This document shows, in pieces, positions 14,223 to 19,906 of a DNA stretch of 19,906 bases. Under the pieces are notes generated by a model. That model saw nothing but the letters and a program-made list of their open reading frames with translations, had not been told where the DNA came from and searched no databases. Position numbers and translations under genes: made by a program. Source of the DNA: an uncultured Collinsella sp. (GTDB lineage Bacteria > Actinomycetota > Coriobacteriia > Coriobacteriales > Coriobacteriaceae); NCBI GenBank assembly GCA_900555585.1, contig USLT01000003.1, forward strand, positions 1 to 19,906. Direction: 5' to 3'. Numbering within the stretch: position 1 is the first letter of the stretch; each line of letters opens with the position of its first letter.

Positions 14223-15740
14223 CTAGAGCATCACGAGGACGCAGAGGAATGCGCAGCAGGCGACGAAGAGCAGAGCCACGATCGGCGCGATCTTCTTGAC
14301 CCAGTCGCCGTAACTCATATGCGCTGCCGCCGTGCAGGTCATCACGACGATCGAGCATGGCGTGATCATCTTCGCGAGGCCGAGGGCCATGAGGTAGATG
14401 ATGACCATGATGTAGACGTCGACGCCGGCGAAGGTGGAGAGGGTGCCCATGATGCCCATGGTCGCGGCCGCAAGACCGGTGGAGCTGGGGATGAGGCACG
14501 CGATCAGGAAGTAGCAGAGCAGGGCGACGACCACGAACGCGATCGGCGGGAGCGATGCGAGCGCGCCCTCGCAGAGGTTGAGGATGGACGGGGTGATCTG
14601 GCCGTTGTCCATGACCACCTGGATGCCGCGGGCAAGGGGAACGACGAAGGCGGTGGAGACCAGGCCGGCGGCGCCCTTGAGGATGGTGTCGATGATGGTG
14701 TCGGCATCGTACTTCATGACCACGCCGATGAGAATGACCATGATGAGCGTAATCATCGACAGCTCGGGGAAGTACCAGTTACCGAAGGCGGTCATATCGG
14801 TACCGAAGATGTTACGGAGGATGGGCGTGGCGCCGATCCAGGCAACGAAGTCCTCGAAGAAGGTCCACTCGGGATTGAGGGAGGTCCAAGGAGTCAGGCC
14901 GATGATCATAAAGACGAAGGTCAGGATGAACAGGGCCAGCGCACCCTTCTGGCGACCGGTGAGGGTGAGGTCCTCCTCCTCGGCAGCGGGGAATTCCTTA
15001 AGGTCGTCCTCGCGGCGGAAGAACTGCGGCGAGAACTCGGGATGCGCCTTCACCTTGTCCGCATAGCGGCAGATGATGAAGATGACCAGGCCGGTGAAGA
15101 GGACGAACATGGCGACGCGCACCAACATGCCCTCGCCAGGAGAGATACCGGCGATACCAGACGCGATGCCCGTGGAGAACGGGTTGATGATCGAGGAGAG
15201 GCAGCCGATCTGGGTTCCCAAAACGACGATCATGATAGCGGTGACCGTGTCGAGACCGAGTGCGAGGATAACGGGCACGAACATCAGGAAGTAGACGATG
15301 CCCTCCTCGTAGGCGCCTTCGAGGGTTCCAAAGAACGCCATGATCAGCACGAGGATCGCGATAAGCGCATGCATGTTGTTCTGATTCGCCATGGTGATGC
15401 GCTTGATGGCGGTCTTGAGGGCGCAGGTCTTGTCCATCATCTCGAGCAGGCTGCCGAACAGCATGATGGTCAGGGAGATGGAGATGGCACCGGCGACGGT
15501 CCCGCCGCCGAGCATGCCCGTGATGGGGGCCATGAGGATGTCCCAGATGCCCTGGGGATTGCTCTCGACCACGTGGTACGTTCCGGCAATCGCGTCGCCC
15601 GCCTCGGTGAGCTCGTATGCACCGCCAGGCACAAACCAGCTCAAAACGGCGATAAAAGCGATGACACCGAAAAGGATGACGTATGTATTCGGCATCTGGA
15701 ACTTCTTCTTTGCGGGCTTTTCCTTCGTGGATTCAGCCAT
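14223..15740 (-). CDS. YfcC-family carrier 2, paired with the carbamoyltransferase
   Basis: A 505-residue membrane protein with 12 or more helices. YfcC hallmarks are present: FQMPNTYVILFGVIAFIAVLSWFVPGG at the N-terminus, GTLEGAYEEGIVYF, SIINPFSTGIASG and the late IPSSTGLAAATMGIMG. This branch includes basic-amino-acid antiporters of arginine-deiminase-type operons, so arginine/ornithine or analogous guanidine/amine exchange is likely, though inferred from context. ATG at 15740 has GGAG 7 bases upstream; the open frame runs 20 codons farther but without a ribosome binding site. It lies 117 bases after the carbamoyltransferase, in a gap holding two hairpins. An extra acidic cytoplasmic loop (about 260-295) separates the two halves. 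Confidence 0.9.
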   Translation of the reverse strand: MAESTKEKPAKKKFQMPNTYVILFGVIAFIAVLSWFVPGGAYELTEAGDAIAGTYHVVESNPQGIWDILMAPITGMLGGGTVAGAISISLTIMLFGSLLEMMDKTCALKTAIKRITMANQNNMHALIAILVLIMAFFGTLEGAYEEGIVYFLMFVPVILALGLDTVTAIMIVVLGTQIGCLSSIINPFSTGIASGIAGISPGEGMLVRVAMFVLFTGLVIFIICRYADKVKAHPEFSPQFFRREDDLKEFPAAEEEDLTLTGRQKGALALFILTFVFMIIGLTPWTSLNPEWTFFEDFVAWIGATPILRNIFGTDMTAFGNWYFPELSMITLIMVILIGVVMKYDADTIIDTILKGAAGLVSTAFVVPLARGIQVVMDNGQITPSILNLCEGALASLPPIAFVVVALLCYFLIACLIPSSTGLAAATMGIMGTLSTFAGVDVYIMVIIYLMALGLAKMITPCSIVVMTCTAAAHMSYGDWVKKIAPIVALLFVACCAFLCVLVML

Positions 15741-15768
15741 GAGACGCTCCAATCGATAGATGAGGATC

Positions 15769-15846
15769 CGGACCATATGAAAACCAAGGTCCGAATTCAA
15801 GCGAGAGGGGATGCGGGCCGGCGGAGAGAGATGGTAACCGGCCCGC
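15769..15846 (-). other. Two intercistronic hairpins, carbamoyltransferase to YfcC-2
   Basis: A perfect 9-bp inverted repeat GCGGGCCGG/CCGGCCCGC (15813-15821 and 15838-15846) lies 12 bases after the carbamoyltransferase stop, followed by a second, CGGACC/GGTCCG (15769-15774 and 15788-15793). Neither has a T-tract. They probably set relative mRNA levels or stability within the operon. Confidence 0.5.
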
Positions 15847-15857
15847 GGAAAGAGCGC

Positions 15858-16874
15858 TTACACGCGAGGGATATAAAGGTTGCCCAGGGTCGCCGCCATG
15901 ATCGCCTTGATGGTGTGCATGCGGTTCTCAGCCTCCTCGAAGCAACGCGAATGCTCGCTATAAATCACGTCATCGGTGCACTCCATAGCCTCGATGCCGT
16001 GTTCCTCCTTGATCTTCGCGGCATACTCGGTCTCCGCGTTGTGGAACGCGGGCAGGCAGTGCAGGAAGATCCAGTCGGGGTTCTCGATGTGGGAGACGAG
16101 CTCAGCGTTGACCTGGAAGGGGGACATGAGACGCACGCGCTCCGCGAACTGGGACTCCTCGCCCATGGCCGCCCAGACATTCGTATAGACCGCATCGGCA
16201 CCGCGGACGGCATCCACGGGGTCATTGGTGACGCGGATGGTGGCGCCGGACTCAGCCGCGAACTTCTGCGCGAGAGCGACGATCTCGGGATCGGGCTCGA
16301 GCTCCTTGGGGGTTGCGTTAACGTAATTCACACCCAGGATAGCGGAGGTGATCATGAGGGAGTTCTGGACATTGTTGCGACCCTGGCCGCAGTACGCGAG
16401 GGTAAGGCCCTCGAGCTTACCGAAGTGCTCCTTCATGGTCATGAAGTCGGCCAGCATCTGCGTGGGGTGCTCGCGGTCGGTGAGGCCGTTCCAGACGGGC
16501 ACGCCGGAATACTCGGCGAGCTGCTCGACGTGGTCCTGCTTGAAGCCGCGGAACTCAATGCCGTCGAACATGGAACCCAGAACCTTAGCGGTGTCGAGAA
16601 CGGTCTCCTTCTTGCCGAGCTGGATATCGCCCTTGCCGAGGTACTCGGGATGGGCGCCGAGATCGATGCAGGCGGTCGTAAAGGCGGCGCGGGTACGCGT
16701 GGAGGTCTTCTCAAAAAGAAGGGCGATGTTCTTGCCCTCGAGGTAGCGATGAGGGATGTTCTTCTTCTTGAGATCCTTGAGATGCTCCGCGAAACCGATG
16801 AGCCACATCAGCTCATCCTTGGTGTAGTCCCTGGTAGAGAGAAGATGGCGTCCCTGAAAAACCGATTCCGTCAT
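15858..16874 (-). CDS. Ornithine-carbamoyltransferase-like enzyme with an altered amine-binding loop
   Basis: A 338-residue aspartate/ornithine carbamoyltransferase-family enzyme, of normal length. Carbamoyl-phosphate site motifs are intact: STRTR (58-62), HPTQ (136-139) and HCLPAFH (272-278). GRNNVQNSL (165-173) provides the Asn that normally contacts ornithine. The ornithine loop is unusual: the conserved D-V-W-V-S-M-G reads N-V-W-A-A-M-G (232-238), so the Asp (E. coli Asp231) is Asn232 and the Ser (Ser235) is Ala236. In OTCases these residues hold the ornithine amino-acid end. In catabolic operons this enzyme runs backward, citrulline plus phosphate to carbamoyl phosphate plus ornithine. 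The loop change suggests a different or relaxed ureido substrate. ATG at 16874 has AAGGAG 10 bases upstream. It is first in the operon with YfcC-2 and the amidinohydrolase. Without the loop change I would call it arcB. Confidence 0.9.
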   Translation of the reverse strand: MTESVFQGRHLLSTRDYTKDELMWLIGFAEHLKDLKKKNIPHRYLEGKNIALLFEKTSTRTRAAFTTACIDLGAHPEYLGKGDIQLGKKETVLDTAKVLGSMFDGIEFRGFKQDHVEQLAEYSGVPVWNGLTDREHPTQMLADFMTMKEHFGKLEGLTLAYCGQGRNNVQNSLMITSAILGVNYVNATPKELEPDPEIVALAQKFAAESGATIRVTNDPVDAVRGADAVYTNVWAAMGEESQFAERVRLMSPFQVNAELVSHIENPDWIFLHCLPAFHNAETEYAAKIKEEHGIEAMECTDDVIYSEHSRCFEEAENRMHTIKAIMAATLGNLYIPRV

Positions 16875-17143
16875 AGCGTTCCGACTCCTTCCGTCAGATT
16901 CCGTCCTTCCCCGACGGACGTCCATTTTGCTGGACCCCTCCAGGCGGGCTAGGCTTTCTTAGTCATCCCCATTGCAGGGATACAGCCCGTCCGACAACGT
17001 TGGGCATCTGTCTTCATCCGCCCTTCGCCCCCACGGGCCTGAACCTTGATTTGTAGTCTATGCACCCGGCATCAGGGCAGGCGTGGAGGTTCCAACAAAT
17101 CGCCGTCCGTCCCGTTTGTACATTTATACAAATAGCTACGCAC
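16875..17143 (-). promoter_or_regulatory. Long structured leader and promoter region of the carbamoyltransferase operon
   Basis: About 270 gene-free bases between the PucR terminator and the carbamoyltransferase. A minus-strand TATAAA (17128-17123) may be the -10, without a recognisable -35, which fits an activated promoter. Downstream, GATTTGT can pair with ACAAATC (17095-17101 with 17048-17054), and GGAACC with GGTTC (17088-17092 with 17041-17045). The two pairings cross, so they are alternative or pseudoknotted. Further GC-rich stems occur around 17000 (GGGC/GCCC), 16968-16985 (ATCCC/GGGAT) and 16890-16920 (CCGTC/GACGG). No known riboswitch class is recognised. Confidence 0.45.
17115..17132. 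promoter_or_regulatory. Palindrome TTTGTA-N6-TACAAA, candidate operator
   Basis: Perfect 6-bp inverted repeat with a 6-base centre, overlapping the candidate -10 of the carbamoyltransferase operon and 101 bases from the end of the PucR gene. Half-site echoes (TTTGT, TACAAA) recur at 17096-17101 and 17048-17056. The spacing suits a dimeric regulator such as the adjacent PucR protein; this assignment is inference. Confidence 0.5.
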
Positions 17144-17190
17144 AGATAGCAGAAGGCCCGCGATACGTGATCGCGGGCCTTCTGCTATCT
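17144..17190 (-). terminator. Terminator of the PucR gene: perfect 21-bp hairpin
   Basis: Two fully complementary 21-base arms (17144-17164 and 17170-17190) with a 5-base loop, 43 bases after the PucR stop codon. The core is AGAAGGCCCGCGAT. There is no long T-tract on the minus strand (GTGCG follows), so it could also insulate the operon promoter that starts just beyond. Confidence 0.8.
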
Positions 17191-17232
17191 AGGCAAATTT
17201 GCAGACCGTGCCCAACTAAAACAGCTCTGAAC

Positions 17233-18405
17233 CTACCTCGTGGGCGCAGCTTCAGCCCGCATTTCATCGAGAAATATCAGGGTGAGCAGGGGCAGCATCT
17301 CCCGATCAGCCGCCCCCTCCAAATCAAGCAAGGAGCGAATACGCTTGAGCCGATAACGAGCCGTATTCGGGTGCTGCATAAGCAGCCTCGCCGTAGTAAC
17401 GATGTCCCCCGACGCAAAAGCGAAAGCACGCGCGGTCTCAACGAGCTCCGTGCCATTCTCCTCATCGTATTTCTGCAACCTCAACTTGAATGACCGCGCA
17501 GTCAAAATAAACATCGGATTCAGCTGGGCTGCGAATGTAAAGGCATCGGCACCCAAATCCGCCCACCCAAGATAACGGACCCCTCTTATATGGGCCTCTG
17601 CGAGCAAGATGGTCGCCTGCCGCACAGATATATCCGCTTCACCCAGGGCAACCAAGTCACCCATACCGCAGTGAACCACGCCAACGCCCTGGATCGCAGC
17701 CATCAGGTCATCGTAGACTTCTTCGGTCTCCCGCTCGGAACCATAAGAAACGAAGGCGAGCAGGGCGTCGTGGTATCGAAACGCGCATGCACCCTCGACC
17801 TCGTCATGCTTCTTCCTGAACGCCTCCAATAGGTCGTTCAAATTGTCCTGGATGGCATATAGCGAGCAGCGATCGTCCTTCTCTGCAGAAATGGCGATGC
17901 AGCGCAGCGCAGCGCCAGTCAATCCCGTAAGCGCGTTGATTTCCCGGCGGATGCTCTTTTTCGACCGCCTATCAAGAAACTCGTCGACCGCTCCGCTCTT
18001 ATCCGAAGCCTCCAGATCACGCTGGAGCAGATTAAGCGAAAGGTAGGCAACCATCTCATGATATGCACCGGAATAGAGGTAGACGGGAACACCCAGGCGC
18101 TCGCTCGCCTCTCTTACGGCATCTGTAAAACATGGACCATACACTCGCTTGACCGCGATCGCGGCCACCCCGCGCTCCATCATCGTAATCAATGATCGAT
18201 CAGAAAGCTCGGGGTCACCATAGCAGAAGCCGAGATTCGTAAGGATAAACTCGCCCGGCATGTAAACGCTGTACTGATTGATGGCGGGAGGGCAATCGAG
18301 AATGCCGACGTTGTAGACGCGCCGCTCCCCCGCTCCCTGGATGGGTGCAATGATGTCTACTTTTTCAAATGCGGGAATCGCGAGGATGTCTGCGACGGTA
18401 ATCAT
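17233..18405 (-). CDS. PucR-family transcriptional regulator
   Basis: A 390-residue regulator. The N-terminal PucR/purine-catabolism domain (about 1-120) begins ITVADILAIPAFEKVDIIAP and contains PGEFILTN. A middle region (about 140-310) resembles the GGDEF-like sensor part of CdaR/PucR proteins. The C-terminal helix-turn-helix (about 325-385) has the family pattern SGDIVTTARLLMQHPNTARYRLKRI. PucR proteins sense purine-degradation or amino-acid metabolites and usually activate nearby nitrogen-compound catabolic operons. Start ATG at 18405 has AGGGG 8 bases upstream. It lies next to and upstream of the carbamoyltransferase operon, with no other obvious target. Its promoter may use TATCAT (18458-18453), with no clear -35. 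Base use is somewhat more AT-rich than its neighbours. Confidence 0.92.
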   Translation of the reverse strand: MITVADILAIPAFEKVDIIAPIQGAGERRVYNVGILDCPPAINQYSVYMPGEFILTNLGFCYGDPELSDRSLITMMERGVAAIAVKRVYGPCFTDAVREASERLGVPVYLYSGAYHEMVAYLSLNLLQRDLEASDKSGAVDEFLDRRSKKSIRREINALTGLTGAALRCIAISAEKDDRCSLYAIQDNLNDLLEAFRKKHDEVEGACAFRYHDALLAFVSYGSERETEEVYDDLMAAIQGVGVVHCGMGDLVALGEADISVRQATILLAEAHIRGVRYLGWADLGADAFTFAAQLNPMFILTARSFKLRLQKYDEENGTELVETARAFAFASGDIVTTARLLMQHPNTARYRLKRIRSLLDLEGAADREMLPLLTLIFLDEMRAEAAPTR

Positions 18406-18538
18406 GAGAATCCCCTCATCAGATACGGGAATCTGGGGCTTGAAGCACAAGTATGATAGCAGTCATGAGCCGCAGCCGAACCGGACCGGCGCTATACGTC
18501 GGCAAGCCCGAGGCAAATGGCTCGAAAGCCGGCGCCAT

Positions 18539-18570
18539 AAAAAAGAAGAGGCCCGCTTGGACCCCTTCTT
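18539..18570 (-). terminator. Strong terminator after the phospholipase-C-like gene
   Basis: Minus-strand 12-bp stem (arms 18570-18559 and 18554-18543, two G-T pairs, 4-base loop) followed by a run of six T, 45 bases after the stop codon. Confidence 0.93.
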
Positions 18571-18614
18571 CCTTCACTCCTTGAAGGCGCGTACGCGACG
18601 TCGCTTGCGCGGAG

Positions 18615-19529
18615 CTACTCCTCGCGGTCGAATTCCTCATCGGCCGACAACATGCGGCCGGAATAGTTCACATGGCGCGTGACCTCGGCCATGTCCGCGC
18701 CGTCGACGAAACGAGCCGCCGTGGAGCGGTAGTCTTCCAGCGCCCGATCGAACACCTCGGGGAAGCTCTCGTTTGAAGCTCGGTCCGTAAACGGATCGGT
18801 CCATGCGAGGTGGTCCAGGTTTCCGGCGCGGCGAGGAGCCTGGTCGGTCACGGGATGAGCCAGGCCCGCGAACAGCGGGACGACGCGTGTCGGCAGCGAC
18901 CCCGCCGGCTCGATCATGCGGTAGGCGAGCACCATGTCGGCGACGGCGCCGCCGTACTCCCCGGCGCCGATGGGCAGGCCGTACACCTTGTTCGCGACAT
19001 GGCTCATCAGGGCGCCCGCAACGCGATCGATGCGATCCGTCGTGACGAGCTCGGCAGCGGGCGGGAAGGCCTCGATGGTCGCCCCGTCTCGCTTGATCTG
19101 CAACATCAAGATATCCAGGTCGCTCTCGATCACCGCATGGACGTCGCTCCCCTGCTTGGAAAGGGACGGGTCCGCCTCCATGATGCCCCACTGCTGGTCG
19201 TACACGAAGGGATGGGCGTTACGGTCGAGAACATAATGCGAGAGCAGGCCGAGAACGAACGCGCGCCCCAGCTTCGCATCATGCTCGTTGAGGCGGCTCA
19301 CGCCCTCGCGGAGGGCCGAGAACTGACGGGTCATGCGCGCACGGTGCATGCGACGTGCGAGCTCCATGCAATCCCCCATCGCAAGCGTGCGGACGCGGAA
19401 GAAGAACGGATCGGGACCTTGGTTGGCAAGCAGGAACGCCATGCGCTCCTCGTCGGTGCTCACGATGCCGGGAGCGAGGAGCTCGACGCTCTCCTCGCCG
19501 AACAGACGATGGGTAATCAGGGCGGGCAT
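18615..19529 (-). CDS. Zinc-dependent phospholipase C-like protein
   Basis: A 304-residue protein of the Zn_dep_PLPC family, seen mainly in Firmicutes and Actinomycetota as a cytoplasmic, poorly studied version of the secreted phospholipase C fold. Likely metal ligands are H7 (ITHRLFGEE), D40 (GPDPFFF), H98/D102 (LSHYVLD), H106 (AHPFVY) and H131/E135 (DVHAVIESD). No signal peptide is present, unlike clostridial toxins, so it is probably not secreted and its phospholipid substrate is unknown. ATG at 19529 has AAAGGA 7 bases upstream. It is a single-gene unit bounded by terminators. Its promoter may be near 19565 (minus-strand AATACTAG), but the boxes are poor. Function beyond the metal-hydrolase fold is not assignable. 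Confidence 0.82.
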   Translation of the reverse strand: MPALITHRLFGEESVELLAPGIVSTDEERMAFLLANQGPDPFFFRVRTLAMGDCMELARRMHRARMTRQFSALREGVSRLNEHDAKLGRAFVLGLLSHYVLDRNAHPFVYDQQWGIMEADPSLSKQGSDVHAVIESDLDILMLQIKRDGATIEAFPPAAELVTTDRIDRVAGALMSHVANKVYGLPIGAGEYGGAVADMVLAYRMIEPAGSLPTRVVPLFAGLAHPVTDQAPRRAGNLDHLAWTDPFTDRASNESFPEVFDRALEDYRSTAARFVDGADMAEVTRHVNYSGRMLSADEEFDREE

Positions 19530-19654
19530 TAGCAGTCCTTTCGGAAAAACGTCAACTGTCCTCTAGTATTCCCAACCGCGGCTGCGGCCAACCTGGGCAA
19601 GCGCCTTTTTAAGGCGGACGGTCGCATGGTGCGGGATCCATTGACAGATGCGAC

Positions 19655-19692
19655 GAAAATGGCCCCGATGGGCTGGAGAACCATCGGGGCCA
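19655..19692 (-). terminator. Terminator after the amidohydrolase
   Basis: Minus-strand perfect 12-bp stem TGGCCCCGATGG/CCATCGGGGCCA (arms 19692-19681 and 19671-19660, 9-base loop) followed by TTTTCG, 38 bases past the stop codon. Confidence 0.9.
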
Positions 19693-19730
19693 GGAGAGGA
19701 AGTGGGCTATCCAAAAAGGGCGTCTCGCGA

Positions 19731-19906
19731 TTACTCGGAGTACTTGTTGCCCTCGCCGAAGGTGCCGGCGTCGACGATCCAGCCGTCCTTCATGATGACG
19801 TCCATGTTGTCGACGTTCAGCGTGTGGATGTCGGCGGCGACGTCACCGTTCACGACCAGCAGGTCGGCGCACTTGCCGGCCTCGAGGGAACCGGTCTCGT
19901 CCTCGA
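19731..19906 (-). CDS. C-terminus of an amidohydrolase-superfamily enzyme (partial)
   Basis: The last 58 residues of a metal-dependent amidohydrolase, entering from the right edge and ending at a TAA (19733-19731). The segment GSLEAGKCADLLVVNGDV is the C-terminal composite-domain motif of the family, where the chain returns to the small beta domain. It is followed by NVDNMDVIMKDGWIVDAG, the closing motif. The class covers imidazolonepropionase-like, prolidase-like and N-acyl amino-acid amidohydrolases; the active-site residues lie outside the window, so the substrate is not known. It has its own terminator and is separated from the phospholipase gene by about 200 bases. Its relation to the carbamoyltransferase locus is not established. 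Confidence 0.85.
   Translation of the reverse strand, partial: EDETGSLEAGKCADLLVVNGDVAADIHTLNVDNMDVIMKDGWIVDAGTFGEGNKYSE

Noticed and set aside
14319..16952. An 877-codon plus-strand open frame opposite the carbamoyltransferase and YfcC-2 genes
   Set aside because: Its protein is Asp/His/Arg/Glu-rich without any domain, and the opposite strand encodes two well-matched families with ribosome binding sites. Long antisense frames are expected from GC-rich third positions.
16875..17143. Guanidine-I, -II or -III riboswitch in the carbamoyltransferase leader
   Set aside because: Searched by eye for the paired ACGR hairpin loops of guanidine-II and conserved guanidine-I blocks; none found in a consistent structure.

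Overview
The window is a GC-rich bacterial chromosome segment, almost entirely coded on the minus strand. Gene content (rubrerythrin and Rrf2 anaerobe defence genes, a QueT queuosine-precursor transporter, a LytS/LytTR two-component pair, paired YfcC carriers, arginine-type amino-acid fermentation enzymes) and base composition suggest an anaerobic high-GC Actinomycetota, most likely a gut Coriobacteriia (Collinsella/Olsenella/Eggerthella-like). That placement is inference; there is no rRNA or other phylogenetic marker here.

Layout, left to right. 1-129: start of an unidentified exported or membrane protein, minus strand, cut by the window edge. 402-1454: an EamA/DMT transporter, the only plus-strand gene. 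1625-3791: rubrerythrin, a MutY-like glycosylase without Fe-S ligands, and an Rrf2 regulator, read as Rrf2, glycosylase, rubrerythrin; this looks like an oxidative-stress island. 4106-4182: tRNA-Asp(GTC) with its own promoter and terminator. 4341-8161: a compact operon read as glycosyltransferase, LytS-type kinase, LytTR response regulator, phosphoesterase. 8273-8854: QueT with a terminator and an SD-pairing leader. 8951-10207: a UMF1-type MFS transporter.

10393-16874 is the metabolic core. Reading leftward from a structured leader at 16875-17143 come an ornithine-carbamoyltransferase-like enzyme, a YfcC-type carrier, and a short amidinohydrolase (DDAH/amidinotransferase superfamily). After a terminator come a D-2-hydroxyacid dehydrogenase and a second YfcC carrier. 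A PucR-family regulator (17233-18405) lies directly upstream and probably controls the locus. Farther right are a zinc-dependent phospholipase-C-like protein (18615-19529) and the C-terminus of an amidohydrolase running off the right edge.

Working model (inference): the amidinohydrolase makes citrulline or an analogous ureido compound from a guanidino compound. The carbamoyltransferase runs backward to give carbamoyl phosphate and an amine, and the adjacent YfcC carrier exchanges substrate and product. The carbamoyltransferase has lost two conserved ornithine-contacting residues (the usual D-V-W-V-S-M-G loop reads N-V-W-A-A-M-G), so its amine substrate may not be ornithine. No carbamate kinase lies in the window. 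This locus, with its structured leader and PucR neighbour, is the best candidate for an undescribed system here.
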